Shown piece by piece: positions 54,353 to 63,396 of a stretch of DNA of 64,000 nucleotides. Below the pieces are notes generated by a model. That model had not been told where the DNA came from, ran no database searches, and was given only the letters and a program-made list of their open reading frames with translations. The translations under genes and the position numbers were made by a program. The stretch is from Carnobacterium gallinarum DSM 4847 (GTDB taxonomy: Bacteria; Bacillota; Bacilli; Lactobacillales; Carnobacteriaceae). The stretch spans positions 1 through 64,000 of the forward strand of contig NZ_JQLU01000004.1 of the NCBI RefSeq assembly GCF_000744375.1, read 5' to 3'. Numbering within the stretch: the first letter of the stretch is position 1; each line of letters starts with the position of its first letter.

Positions 54353-54381
54353 TTTACGGAACGTTTGTTCTGTGGTAGAAT
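54353..54381 (+). promoter_or_regulatory. proC-uvrB promoter with SOS (LexA) box in the spacer
   Basis: TTTACG (54353-54358) and TAGAAT (54376-54381) are 17 bp apart. GGAACGTTTGTTCT (54358-54371) lies between them and has the GAAC-N4-GTTC core of the Gram-positive LexA/DinR box. uvrB is a classic SOS gene, which supports the call. Confidence 0.8.
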
Positions 54382-54445
54382 AGATAAGTATGGATAGTGG
54401 AGTAACTAGATAATGAACTAAACTAAATGAAAAGATGTGTAAACT

Positions 54446-55234
54446 ATGAGAAAAATTGGTGTAATTGGTGCGGGTCAAATGGGTGGAGCATTAATTAAAG
54501 GGTTGATTGAATCGGGTTCTATTGATGCAACAGAGATTTATGTAAGTGGCGGAAATGGTCAAACAGCTAAAAATTTACAAAAGCAATTAAAATTTACTTT
54601 GTGTTTATCTAATGTAGAACTTGTTGAAAAGGCAGAAATTCTTATTTTGGCAGTGACACCAACTATTATACCAACTATTTTAACTGAAATTAAAGAAGTT
54701 ATTCAGCCAGATACATTGATTATCTCGCTAGCAGCTTCAATGCTCATTCAAGATTATATAACTATTTTAGGATCAAAAGTGAAATTGGTGCGAGCAATTC
54801 CTAATACTCCTGTTTCAGTTTTAGCAGGAATGACTGCTGTTAGTTACAGCGAAAGCATTACAGAGCAAGATAGAGATGAAGTGGAAGAACTTTTTCAAGC
54901 GGTAGGGGAAATTGTGGAAGTGGCAGAAGTGCAGTTAGCTAGCGCAAGTACGCTATCTGGATGTTCACCTGCTTTTATTGCTTTATTTATTGAAGCACTA
55001 GCTGATGGCGGTGTGTTAAACGGCTTATCAAGAAAACAGGCGTATCTTTTAGCAGAACAGGCTTTGTTAGGAACTGCGAAGTTAGCCTTGATTACTGGAC
55101 AACATCCGGGGGAGTTAAAGGACGATGTATGCTCACCAGGTGGTTCAACGATTAAAGGTGTTGTTGCTTTAGAAAAGCATGGTTTTCGCAATGCTGTGAT
55201 TCAAGCAATTGATGCAGCGACTAAAAATGAATAA
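54446..55234 (+). CDS. proC: Pyrroline-5-carboxylate reductase
   Basis: This 262-aa enzyme makes proline from pyrroline-5-carboxylate with NAD(P)H. Motifs: IGVIGAGQMGGALIKGLI (dinucleotide fold), VRAIPNTPVSVLAGMTA and the C-terminal DDVCSPGGSTIKGVVALEKHGFR, the family signature. Length is typical. The ribosome binding site is weak (AAAAGATG). It is the first gene after the SOS-type promoter and precedes uvrB by 42 bp, so a biosynthetic gene may be damage-inducible by position. Confidence 0.95.
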   Translation: MRKIGVIGAGQMGGALIKGLIESGSIDATEIYVSGGNGQTAKNLQKQLKFTLCLSNVELVEKAEILILAVTPTIIPTILTEIKEVIQPDTLIISLAASMLIQDYITILGSKVKLVRAIPNTPVSVLAGMTAVSYSESITEQDRDEVEELFQAVGEIVEVAEVQLASASTLSGCSPAFIALFIEALADGGVLNGLSRKQAYLLAEQALLGTAKLALITGQHPGELKDDVCSPGGSTIKGVVALEKHGFRNAVIQAIDAATKNE

Positions 55235-55276
55235 ATATGAGTTGAGATAAGTTTCATTAAGAAAGTGGGGAAAAAG

Positions 55277-57262
55277 ATGGTAAAAGACACCTTTGAGTTA
55301 GTATCAAAATATCAGCCGAATGGGGATCAGCCAGAGGCGATTCGTCAATTGGTACAAGGTATCAATGAAGGGAAAAAGGAACAAACTCTTTTGGGCGCAA
55401 CGGGAACAGGAAAAACGTTTACTGTTTCTAATGTAATTAAAGAAGTCAATAAGCCAACTTTAGTAATTGCGCATAATAAAACCTTAGCGGGTCAATTATA
55501 TGGCGAATTCAAAGAATTTTTCCCGAATAATGCTGTTGAATATTTTGTTAGTTATTATGATTATTATCAACCGGAAGCATATGTTCCATCTAGTGATACG
55601 TATATTGAAAAAGAATCAAGCGTTAACGATGAGATTGATAAATTACGCCATTCAGCAACAAGTTCGTTAATTGAACGACGTGATGTCATTGTTGTGGCTT
55701 CAGTTTCGTGTATCTATGGTTTAGTAAATCCAGTAGATTATAAAGAGCATGTCCTTTCGATTCGCCAAGGTGCTGAGATGGAACGCAATGAGTTATTGCG
55801 CCGTTTAGTTGAGATGCAATTTGAGCGAAATGATATTGATTTTCAACGGGGACGTTTCCGAGTTCGAGGAGATGTAGTAGAGATTTTTCTAGCTTCTCGC
55901 GATAGTGAAGCGATTCGTGTAGAATTTTTTGGTGATGAGATTGAACGAATTCGTGAAATTGATGTTCTAACTGGAGAAATCAAGGCAGATATTGAACATG
56001 TACCTATTTTTCCGGCAACTCACTTTATTGCAAATGCTGATCAAACCCGTGAAGCGGTGGATAAGATTAAAGCGGAACTTGAAGAACGCTTAAAAGTACT
56101 GCGGGCAGAAGATCAGCTTGTTGAAGCTCAACGTTTAGAACAACGAACAAACTATGATATGGAAATGTTATTAGAGATGGGTTATTGTTCAGGAATTGAG
56201 AATTATTCAAGACATATGGATAGGCGGAAATCTGGTGAACCGCCATATACATTGTTGGATTTCTTTCCAGATGATTCTTTAATTGTTATTGATGAATCTC
56301 ATATTACAATGTCGCAAATTCGTGGGATGTATAATGGGGACCAAGCGCGTAAACAACGATTAATTGATTATGGTTTCAGATTGCCAAGTGCTTTAGATAA
56401 TCGTCCTTTGCGTTTAGAAGAATTTGAAGAACATGTGAACCAAATTATGTATATTTCAGCAACTCCTGGTCCGTACGAATTAGAACGAGCACCAGATTAT
56501 GTGGAACAAATTATTCGTCCAACAGGTCTATTAGATCCAATTATTGAAGTCCGTCCAATCCATGGTCAAATTGATGATTTAATTGGGGAAATTAATGCTC
56601 GTAGTGAACGAAATGAACGGGTCTTTATTACAACATTAACGAAGAAAATGTCAGAAGACTTAACGAATTATCTAAAAGAAGTTGGAATTAAAGTTAAATA
56701 TTTGCATAGTGATATAAAAACGTTAGAACGAACTGAAATTATCCGTGATTTACGAATGGGTGAATTTGATGTTCTAATTGGGATTAACTTGCTTCGTGAA
56801 GGAATCGATGTTCCAGAAGTTTCTCTTGTTGCAATTTTAGATGCAGATAAGGAAGGCTTCTTACGTAGTGAACGTTCATTAGTACAGACTATTGGACGGG
56901 CAGCACGGAATTCAAATGGGAAAGTTATCATGTATGCAGATCGGATGACTGAATCAATGAAAGCAGCAATTGGTGAAACGAGTCGTCGTCGTGCTACTCA
57001 AGAAGCCTATAATGCTGAACATGGCATTACGCCAACAACAATTATTAAAGAAATTCGTGATTTAATTTCGATTACAAAAGCAGTGGATGATTCAGAAGAT
57101 TACGACTCTGCTGCAGAAATGATTAATGATTTAACTCAGGCAGAGCGTAAAGAATTGATTGTGAAGATGGAAATGGAAATGCGCGCAGCTGCGAAAGAGC
57201 TAGACTTTGAAAAAGCAGCAAATCTCCGAGATATTGTTTTAGAATTAAAAGCTAAAAATTAA
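55277..57262 (+). CDS. uvrB: Excinuclease ABC subunit B
   Basis: This nucleotide-excision repair helicase of about 661 aa has Walker [13 protein letters not shown], the DNA-clamping beta-hairpin [20 protein letters not shown], the YAD/RRR interaction domain, VVIDESHIT-type Walker B ([10 protein letters not shown]), ISATPG, helicase motif VI in QTIGRAARN, and a C-terminal UVR domain (about 620-660). I chose ATG 55277 (AAGTGGGG upstream) over GTG 55265. The N-terminus is slightly shorter than in Bacillus. uvrA is not in the window. Confidence 0.97.
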   Translation: MVKDTFELVSKYQPNGDQPEAIRQLVQGINEGKKEQTLLGATGTGKTFTVSNVIKEVNKPTLVIAHNKTLAGQLYGEFKEFFPNNAVEYFVSYYDYYQPEAYVPSSDTYIEKESSVNDEIDKLRHSATSSLIERRDVIVVASVSCIYGLVNPVDYKEHVLSIRQGAEMERNELLRRLVEMQFERNDIDFQRGRFRVRGDVVEIFLASRDSEAIRVEFFGDEIERIREIDVLTGEIKADIEHVPIFPATHFIANADQTREAVDKIKAELEERLKVLRAEDQLVEAQRLEQRTNYDMEMLLEMGYCSGIENYSRHMDRRKSGEPPYTLLDFFPDDSLIVIDESHITMSQIRGMYNGDQARKQRLIDYGFRLPSALDNRPLRLEEFEEHVNQIMYISATPGPYELERAPDYVEQIIRPTGLLDPIIEVRPIHGQIDDLIGEINARSERNERVFITTLTKKMSEDLTNYLKEVGIKVKYLHSDIKTLERTEIIRDLRMGEFDVLIGINLLREGIDVPEVSLVAILDADKEGFLRSERSLVQTIGRAARNSNGKVIMYADRMTESMKAAIGETSRRRATQEAYNAEHGITPTTIIKEIRDLISITKAVDDSEDYDSAAEMINDLTQAERKELIVKMEMEMRAAAKELDFEKAANLRDIVLELKAKN

Positions 57263-57269
57263 TGATGAT

Positions 57270-57319
57270 AGAGCATGAAATAAAACTAATCTTTTAGTTT
57301 TATTTCATGCTCTAATTTT
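57270..57319 (+). terminator. Terminator after uvrB
   Basis: A 20-bp perfect stem (AGAGCATGAAATAAAACTAA and complement) with a 4-base loop is followed by AATTTT. Confidence 0.88.
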
Positions 57320-57443
57320 GTATTAAGGTTGAGGCAATACTAACTCTTGCGGAAGTAAGCCCGAATTTATGAGGAATTGAAACGTACCGACTGGGTTCTC
57401 GAACTGAATGCTTTTGTCATAGCTTTTTTATTAGTAAAAAACC

Positions 57444-57493
57444 AGTCCACCTCTGTACAACTTGGTTGTATCAAAGTTGGACTATTTTTGTTT
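57444..57493 (+). promoter_or_regulatory. Dyad upstream of the ula operon (operator or leader hairpin)
   Basis: AGTCCA/TGGACT arms flank an inner TACAACttgGTTGTA dyad, and ATTTTTGTTTTT follows. It could be a regulator-binding site or a leader terminator for the ula operon. No other gene lies in 57320-57563. Confidence 0.45.
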
Positions 57494-57526
57494 TTCATGA
57501 CGAAGTATAGTTGAATTAAGAAATAA

Positions 57527-57540
57527 ATAAAGCGCTTACG
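57527..57540 (+). promoter_or_regulatory. Probable cre (CcpA) site of the ula operon
   Basis: ATAAAGCGCTTACG matches the catabolite-responsive element TGWAARCGYTWNCW at 11 of 14 positions, with the whole core, 24 bp before ulaG. Repression by glucose is expected. Confidence 0.6.
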
Positions 57541-57563
57541 AAAAAGAGAGGGAGTTTGACTAA

Positions 57564-58628
57564 ATGGCAAAAATTAATGAAGTAACTCGAGAGTCTTGGA
57601 TTTTAAATACATTTCCAGAATGGGGAACGTATCTAAATGAGGAAATTGATACAACTGAAGTGAAATCAGGAACATTTGCAATGTGGTGGTTAGGATGTAC
57701 CGGAATTTGGTTGAAATCTCATGAGAATACGAATATTTTATGTGACTTATGGTGTGGTACAGGAAAGCAAAGCCATGGAACGGGGAAAATGAAAAAAGGT
57801 CATCAAATGATGCGGATGAGTGGTTGTGAAAATATGCAGCCTAACTTAAGAACACAACCTTTTGTAATTGATCCATTTGCCATTAAAAATCTTGATGCAT
57901 TAGTAGTGACTCATATTCATTCAGATCACGTAGACATCCATACAGCTGCAGCGGTTTTACAAAATTGTGAAGAGACAGTTCCTTTTATTGGTCCCCAAGG
58001 TGTAGTCGATATTTGGATTGGCTGGGGTGTACCAAAAGAACGATGCGTCGTTGTTCGACCAGGAGATCAAGTTCAAGTGAAGGGAATTACGATTAATGCG
58101 TTGGAAGCGTTTGATCGTACAGCTTTAGTGACGGCAGCAGAGGATGTCGTTCTGAAAGGGAAATTGCCACAAGATATGGACGAAATTGCTGTGAATTATT
58201 TATTTGAAACATCAGGTGGTTCACTGTATCATGCTGGCGATTCACATTATTCTAACCAATTTGCAAAACATGGCAATCAGTATCAAATTGATGTGGCTTT
58301 AGGTGCCTATGGAGAAAATCCACGTGGGATTACAGATAAGGTGACTTCTGTTGATATGTTACGGATGGCTGAATCTTTAAATACTAATGTAGTAATCCCG
58401 GTTCATTATGATATCTGGGCTAATTTCCAAGCAGATCCTAAGGAAATTACGTTGTTATGGGAATCTAAAAAAGATCGTTTGCAGTACAAATTTAAACCCT
58501 ATATTTGGCAAGTAGGTGGAAAATTTGTGTATCCCGATGATAAAGATAAAATGGAATTTAATTATTATCGTGGTTTTGATGATGTTTTTGCGATTGATCC
58601 AGATTTACCATTCCCATCATTCTTGTAA
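57564..58628 (+). CDS. ulaG: L-ascorbate 6-phosphate lactonase
   Basis: This 354-aa metallo-beta-lactamase-fold enzyme opens L-ascorbate-6-phosphate to 3-keto-L-gulonate-6-phosphate, the first intracellular step of anaerobic ascorbate use. [17 protein letters not shown] carries the metal motif, and [20 protein letters not shown] and [11 protein letters not shown] are typical of UlaG. Length agrees with E. coli UlaG (354 aa). GAGAGGGAG precedes the start. It leads the ula cluster, 83 bp before ulaA. Confidence 0.95.
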   Translation: MAKINEVTRESWILNTFPEWGTYLNEEIDTTEVKSGTFAMWWLGCTGIWLKSHENTNILCDLWCGTGKQSHGTGKMKKGHQMMRMSGCENMQPNLRTQPFVIDPFAIKNLDALVVTHIHSDHVDIHTAAAVLQNCEETVPFIGPQGVVDIWIGWGVPKERCVVVRPGDQVQVKGITINALEAFDRTALVTAAEDVVLKGKLPQDMDEIAVNYLFETSGGSLYHAGDSHYSNQFAKHGNQYQIDVALGAYGENPRGITDKVTSVDMLRMAESLNTNVVIPVHYDIWANFQADPKEITLLWESKKDRLQYKFKPYIWQVGGKFVYPDDKDKMEFNYYRGFDDVFAIDPDLPFPSFL

Positions 58629-58711
58629 AAGACTTGATTAAGCCTGAGATAATTTTGCAAATCGTTAGAGAAGAGTATCTCAGGTATTAAGATGAAAAGG
58701 AGTTAGCGAAA

Positions 58712-60136
58712 ATGGAAATGTTTTTAACAATTTTTGAATGGTTTGCGAATAATATTTTGCAGAAACCAGAATTTTTTATTGGGATTATTGTTTTTGTTGG
58801 TTATGTTTTATTGAAAAAGCCATTTTATGAATGCTTTGCTGGATTTATTAAAGCGACTGTGGGATATATGATTTTAAATGTCGGTTCCGGTGGTCTAGTT
58901 ACAACGTTTCGTCCGATATTAGCTGGTTTAAATGATCGTTTTAATTTAGATGCAGCAGTAATTGATCCTTATTTTGGACTAAATGCAGTGAATGCTGCTT
59001 TAGAAGATATTGGAGTTGCTTTATCTTGGACGATGATTTCGTTATTGATTGGCTTTTCCTTAAACATTATTTTAGTTTTATTCCGAAAACTCACTAAGCT
59101 TCGTACGTTATTTATAACAGGTCATATTATGGTTCAGCAAGCGACCACAATTACTTGGATTGTCTTTTTCTTATTCCCAGAGTATCGAAATTTAACTGGG
59201 GGTGTTATGGTGGGGATTTTAGTCGGACTTTATTGGGCTGTTTCTTCAAATCTAACAGTTGGCCCTACGCAACGGTTAACTGGAAATGCTGGTTTTGCTA
59301 TTGGGCATCAACAAATGTTTGCTGTTTGGATAACGGATAAGGTTGCTGGGAAACTAGGAGATCCAGAAAAAAATCTAGACAATATTAAGATGCCTAAATG
59401 GTTATCCATTTTCCATGATAATATTGTGGCAACTGGAACGTTAATGATGCTGTTTTTTGGGATTATTATGACGATTTTAGGCGAGGATTATTTGCGGGGA
59501 ATCAATCCAGCATTTACTCCAACAACGTCATTTCCAATGTATATTTTATCTCAATCTTTATATTTTGCAGTGTATTTAGCTATCTTAATGCAAGGCGTTC
59601 GGATGTTTGTTGCTGAATTAACAAATAGTTTCCAAGGGATTTCTAATCGAATTTTACCAGGATCACTACCTGCTGTTGATTGTGCGGCAACATTTAATTT
59701 TGCTCCGCAGAATGCTGTATTATTCGGCTTTATCTTTGGGGCACTAGGTCAATTTATAACGATTTTTGCATTAATAATTTTTAAATCACCTGTCTTAATT
59801 ATTACTGGCTTTGTTCCAGTGTTTTTTGATAATGCAACAGTAGCCGTATTTGCGAATAAACGTGGTGGAACGCGAGCAGCGATGATTTGCTCTTTTGTTT
59901 CGGGTGTTTTACAGGTATCCATTAGTGCATTTGCAGTTATGTTCTTTGGACTTTATAAGTATGGCGGTTGGCATGGCAATATTGACTTTGAACTATTTTG
60001 GCCATGGGCGGGTGTTTTAATGAACTATTTAGGTGTGATTGGTTTTGCTATTGTGTGTGTATTCTTCTTAGTGATTCCCCAACTTCAATACCGTTTTGCT
60101 AAAAGTAAAGATGCCTACAATGAAGGCTTAGAATAA
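58712..60136 (+). CDS. ulaA: L-ascorbate PTS permease, EIIC
   Basis: This 474-aa membrane transporter with about eleven helices belongs to the UlaA/SgaT family, which brings in L-ascorbate with phosphorylation by UlaB/UlaC. Typical stretches are LKKPFYECFAGFIKATVGYM, NAGFAIGHQQMFAVWI and FVPVFFDNATVAVFANKRGG. AAAGGAGTTAGC precedes the ATG. It is followed by EIIB and EIIA genes, as expected for this split PTS. Confidence 0.95.
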   Translation: MEMFLTIFEWFANNILQKPEFFIGIIVFVGYVLLKKPFYECFAGFIKATVGYMILNVGSGGLVTTFRPILAGLNDRFNLDAAVIDPYFGLNAVNAALEDIGVALSWTMISLLIGFSLNIILVLFRKLTKLRTLFITGHIMVQQATTITWIVFFLFPEYRNLTGGVMVGILVGLYWAVSSNLTVGPTQRLTGNAGFAIGHQQMFAVWITDKVAGKLGDPEKNLDNIKMPKWLSIFHDNIVATGTLMMLFFGIIMTILGEDYLRGINPAFTPTTSFPMYILSQSLYFAVYLAILMQGVRMFVAELTNSFQGISNRILPGSLPAVDCAATFNFAPQNAVLFGFIFGALGQFITIFALIIFKSPVLIITGFVPVFFDNATVAVFANKRGGTRAAMICSFVSGVLQVSISAFAVMFFGLYKYGGWHGNIDFELFWPWAGVLMNYLGVIGFAIVCVFFLVIPQLQYRFAKSKDAYNEGLE

Positions 60137-60172
60137 CAATAAATTAAATGAAATGAAAAGAGGGCGAATAGG

Positions 60173-60451
60173 ATGTTAAAAGTATTAGCAGCATGTGGCA
60201 ATGGGATGGGTTCAAGTATGGTGATTAAAATGAAAATTGAAAAGGCCTTAAAAGAATTGAATGTAGAGGATTTTAAAGTGGATTATTGTAGTGTTGGGGA
60301 AGCAAAATCACAAGCGAATGGCTATGATGTTGTTGTTGCATCACAACATTTGATTCATGAACTAGATGGTCGTACAAAAGGGGCACTGTTGGGTTTAGAC
60401 AACTTAATGGACGATCAAGAAATTAAAACCAAGTTAACCCCACTTGTTTAA
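60173..60451 (+). CDS. ulaB: L-ascorbate PTS EIIB
   Basis: This 92-aa phosphotransfer protein has the phosphocysteine Cys8 in LAACGNGMGSSMVIKMKIE, the P-loop-like signature of the SgaB family. It takes phosphate from UlaC and gives it to ascorbate during import by UlaA. AGAGGGCGAATAGG precedes the start. Position between EIIC and EIIA supports the call. Confidence 0.94.
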   Translation: MLKVLAACGNGMGSSMVIKMKIEKALKELNVEDFKVDYCSVGEAKSQANGYDVVVASQHLIHELDGRTKGALLGLDNLMDDQEIKTKLTPLV

Positions 60452-60512
60452 TGTAGGCTCATAATCTAGTGTGTATAAAAATCAAAAAATGTAAAGGAGG
60501 AATTAAACGCAA

Positions 60513-60983
60513 ATGCTTTCTTTAAAACAGTCTTTAATCGATAATCAATCGATTCATTTACAAAAATCAGCTACTACTTGGCAAGAAGCCATTCAAGTAG
60601 CAACGGAACCCTTAGTAGCAAGTGGAACAGTGGAATCTGGTTACGCAGAGGCGATTATTGCCTCAACTGAAAATTTCGGTCCGTATTATATTCTAATGCC
60701 TGGAATGGCGATGCCTCATGCTCGACCAGAGGATGGTGTAAGGCGAGATGGTTTTAGTTTGGTTACGTTACAAGAACCTGTGATTTTTTCAGATGGAAAA
60801 GAAGTTTCGGTTTTAATTACGTTAGCGGCGACTTCTAATGATATCCATACGGGAATTGCGATTCCACAAATTGTAGCTGTTTTTGAGTTACCAGATATTA
60901 TCCAACGCCTACAGACTGCTAAAAGTAAGGAAGAAGTGCTAGCTATTATTGATGAAGCAGATATGAGTGCCTATTTATCTTAA
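60513..60983 (+). CDS. ulaC: L-ascorbate PTS EIIA
   Basis: This 156-aa EIIA of the mannitol/fructose-ascorbate fold has the phosphohistidine His69 in MPGMAMPHARPEDGV. It passes phosphate from HPr to UlaB. AAAGGAGGAATTAA precedes the ATG. It starts 61 bp after ulaB and 20 bp before ulaD. Confidence 0.94.
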   Translation: MLSLKQSLIDNQSIHLQKSATTWQEAIQVATEPLVASGTVESGYAEAIIASTENFGPYYILMPGMAMPHARPEDGVRRDGFSLVTLQEPVIFSDGKEVSVLITLAATSNDIHTGIAIPQIVAVFELPDIIQRLQTAKSKEEVLAIIDEADMSAYLS

Positions 60984-61003
60984 AAATAAGGAGTGATTAG
61001 AAA

Positions 61004-61642
61004 ATGGCATTACCGAATTTACAAATTGCATTAGATAATTCAAGTTTAAGCGAGGCTTTAAAATCAATTTCTTTAGCAGGCCCAGTTGTGGATATTGTCG
61101 AGGCAGGAACCATTTTATGTCTACAATCGGGAATGGAGGCAGTGCGGTGTTTGCGAGCACTTTATCCCGAAAAAATTATCGTAGCGGATACAAAATGTGC
61201 AGATGCTGGGGGAACTGTGGCGCAAAATTGTCGGGAAGCTGGAGCGGATTGGATGACGGTGATCTGTTGTGCAACATTGCCAACGATGAAAGCAGCTCTT
61301 AAAGAAATTGAGGAGTTGCAAGTTGAGTTATATGGTGACTGGACTTTTCAACAGGCCCAACAGTGGTTAAATGCAGGCATCACGCAAGCAATCTATCATC
61401 AAAGTCGGGATGCGCTATTAGCTGGTGAAACATGGGGTAAAAAAGATTTAGAAAAATTGCGTAAATTAATTGAGATGGGCTTTAAAGTCTCTGTTACAGG
61501 TGGGTTAACCAAAGACTCATTGGCGTTGTTTAAAGAGTTAGATGTCTATACTTTTATTACAGGTCGTGGAATTACTGGTGCAGCAGACCCTAATTTGGCA
61601 GCTAAAGAATTTAAAGCTGAGATTCAACGGATTTGGGGGTAA
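61004..61642 (+). CDS. ulaD: 3-keto-L-gulonate-6-phosphate decarboxylase
   Basis: This 212-aa (beta/alpha)8 enzyme of the orotidine-phosphate decarboxylase superfamily converts 3-keto-L-gulonate-6-phosphate to L-xylulose-5-phosphate and CO2 with Mg2+. LQIALDNSSL opens it, VADTKCADAGGTVAQNC holds the catalytic Asp-Lys-Asp set, and VTGGLTKDSLALFKELDVYTFITGRGI is the phosphate-binding end. AAGGAGTGATT precedes the start. Confidence 0.95.
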   Translation: MALPNLQIALDNSSLSEALKSISLAGPVVDIVEAGTILCLQSGMEAVRCLRALYPEKIIVADTKCADAGGTVAQNCREAGADWMTVICCATLPTMKAALKEIEELQVELYGDWTFQQAQQWLNAGITQAIYHQSRDALLAGETWGKKDLEKLRKLIEMGFKVSVTGGLTKDSLALFKELDVYTFITGRGITGAADPNLAAKEFKAEIQRIWG

Positions 61643-61646
61643 CAGT

Positions 61647-62501
61647 ATGACTTTGATTGGAATTTATGAAAAGGCTTTGCCAAAAAAGGGTACTTGGAAA
61701 GAGCGTTTGCTTATGGCTCAATCATTGGGGTTTGATTTTATTGAGATGTCAATTGATGAAACTGCTGAACGCTTGGCACGTTTGGACTGGAGTCTTGAAG
61801 AACGTCAACAAGTCAGACAAGCTGTTTATGAAACAGGGGTGCAAATTCAGTCGATTTGTTTAAGTGGGCATCGTCGTTATCCATTAGGGTCAGTAGATGA
61901 GGCAGTTCGTGAAAAAGCTTTGATTATGATGGAGAAAGCACTTGATTTAGCTGCTGATATAGGGGTTCGAGTGATTCAGCTAGCAGGTTATGATGTTTAT
62001 TATGAAGCCAAATCAGTGGCAACGAGACATTATTTTATTGAGAATTTAAAAAAATCTGTTGATTTAGCAGCAAGTAGGCAAATTACACTAGCTATTGAAA
62101 TTATGGATGATCCGTTCATTAATTCGATTAGTCAGTATTTAAAAATAAAGACTCAAATTCCATCTCCATGGCTTCAAGTATATCCCGATATTGGTAATTT
62201 ATCTGCGTGGCCTGAAAATGATGTTGGCTATGAATTAGAATTAGGAAAAGGTGAGATTGTCGCGGTTCATTTAAAAGATACGTTAGCAGTTTCAGCTGAT
62301 TTTGCTGGGAAATTTAAAGAGGTACCTTTTGGAATGGGGTGTGTTGACTTTGTTGGCTGTTTAAAAACATTAAAGGAGATTCAGTATAAGGGACCATTTT
62401 TAATTGAGATGTGGAGTGAAAATAGCGAAAATCCACATAATGAGATTGAAAAAGCGAAAGAATTTCTTTTCCCACTTTTAAAGGAGGCAGGATACAAATG
62501 A
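61647..62501 (+). CDS. ulaE: L-xylulose-5-phosphate 3-epimerase
   Basis: This isomerase of about 284 aa (AP-endonuclease-2-like barrel) turns L-xylulose-5-phosphate into L-ribulose-5-phosphate. It starts TLIGIYEKALPKKGTWKERL and contains GFDFIEMSIDET, IQSICLSGHRRYPLGS and VYPDIGNLSAWP with metal ligands. ATG 61647 follows GGGGGTAACAG four bases after the ulaD stop. The frame is open further upstream inside ulaD but without family similarity. Its end overlaps ulaF by 4 bp. Confidence 0.95.
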   Translation: MTLIGIYEKALPKKGTWKERLLMAQSLGFDFIEMSIDETAERLARLDWSLEERQQVRQAVYETGVQIQSICLSGHRRYPLGSVDEAVREKALIMMEKALDLAADIGVRVIQLAGYDVYYEAKSVATRHYFIENLKKSVDLAASRQITLAIEIMDDPFINSISQYLKIKTQIPSPWLQVYPDIGNLSAWPENDVGYELELGKGEIVAVHLKDTLAVSADFAGKFKEVPFGMGCVDFVGCLKTLKEIQYKGPFLIEMWSENSENPHNEIEKAKEFLFPLLKEAGYK

Positions 62502-63226
62502 GTGAACAAGATCGTGCTGATGAGTTGATTCAGCAGATGAAAGAAGCTGTTTATCAAGCGAATTTAGCCTTACCTAGGGCGGGATTAGTTAAATTAACGT
62601 GGGGAAATGTTAGTCAGATTAATCGAGAATTAGGTGTTATCGTGATTAAACCAAGTGGTATTCCATATCAAACAATGAAAGCGAAAGATATGGTTGTAAC
62701 CAATTTAGATGGTGAGGTTTTAAGTGGTGAGTTAAGACCGTCATCTGATTTACCCACACACAGTTATTTATACCAAGAATTTTCTGAAGTCAACTCTATT
62801 GTACACACGCATTCTAAATGGGCGGTTTGTTGGGCGCAAGCAGGACGCGATATTCCAGCATATGGAACCACACATGCTGACACCTTTTATGGGTCGGTTC
62901 CTTGTACAAGAAAACTAACTCAGGAAGAAGTTGCAACAGCTTATGAGCTTGAAACAGGGAAAGTTATTGTTGAAACTTTTGCAGAAAGAAAACTAGATCC
63001 TTTGGCTATTCCAGCAGTAGTTGTCAATGGTCATGGTCCGTTTACTTGGGGGGGAACACCTGAAAAAGCAGTTGAAGCTAGCTTGATTTTAGAGGAAGTC
63101 GCTGAGATGGCTCTCCATTCGGAAGAATTGGCTGTAACAACAGATTTCTTGTTGCCCTCTTATGTGCTGAATAAACATTATTTTAGGAAACATGGCGCGG
63201 GTGCGTATTATGGACAAGGAAATTAA
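62498..63226 (+). CDS. ulaF: L-ribulose-5-phosphate 4-epimerase
   Basis: This 242-aa class II aldolase-family enzyme gives D-xylulose-5-phosphate, which enters the phosphoketolase or pentose phosphate route. LTWGNVSQINRELGVIVIKPSG, zinc-binding IVHTHSKWAVCWAQAG and GTTHADTFYGSVPCTR are characteristic. AAAGGAGGCAGG lies in the end of ulaE, and the ATG overlaps the ulaE stop (ATGA). It is the last gene of the operon. Confidence 0.95.
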   Translation: MSEQDRADELIQQMKEAVYQANLALPRAGLVKLTWGNVSQINRELGVIVIKPSGIPYQTMKAKDMVVTNLDGEVLSGELRPSSDLPTHSYLYQEFSEVNSIVHTHSKWAVCWAQAGRDIPAYGTTHADTFYGSVPCTRKLTQEEVATAYELETGKVIVETFAERKLDPLAIPAVVVNGHGPFTWGGTPEKAVEASLILEEVAEMALHSEELAVTTDFLLPSYVLNKHYFRKHGAGAYYGQGN

Positions 63227-63251
63227 ATTAGTTAGAATAATTAGAAAGAAG

Positions 63252-63284
63252 GAGAAGAGAATAAGGGATTCTCTTCTTTTTTTG
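63252..63284 (+). terminator. Terminator of the ula operon
   Basis: AGAAGAGAAT and its complement form a 10-bp stem with a 5-base loop, followed by TTTTTT. Confidence 0.88.
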
Positions 63285-63298
63285 GTATCTAGGATATA

Positions 63299-63331
63299 TT
63301 GCTATCTTGTTGCTATCTTGTTGCTATCTAC
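63299..63331 (+). repeat. Three tandem 11-bp repeats upstream of the regulator
   Basis: TTGCTATCTTG occurs twice in tandem, then TTGCTATCTAC. The 11-bp period puts the copies on one face of the helix. Confidence 0.75.
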
Positions 63332-63347
63332 ATTTTCATCGTATACT
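63318..63347 (+). promoter_or_regulatory. Possible promoter of the BglG-type regulator
   Basis: TTGTTG (63318-63323) and TATACT (63342-63347) are 18 bp apart and overlap the tandem repeats. Confidence 0.45.
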
Positions 63348-63396
63348 TAAAGTAGGATATTATTGATTTTAATGAACATAAGGAGGGGGACTTATC

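Noticed and set aside
57367-57570. Reverse-strand 67-aa frame upstream of ulaG
   Set aside because: Low-complexity translation, no ribosome binding site, and it covers the ula regulatory dyad and cre site.
63299-63331. CRISPR-like repeat
   Set aside because: Three directly adjoining 11-bp copies without spacers; a tandem repeat, not a CRISPR array.
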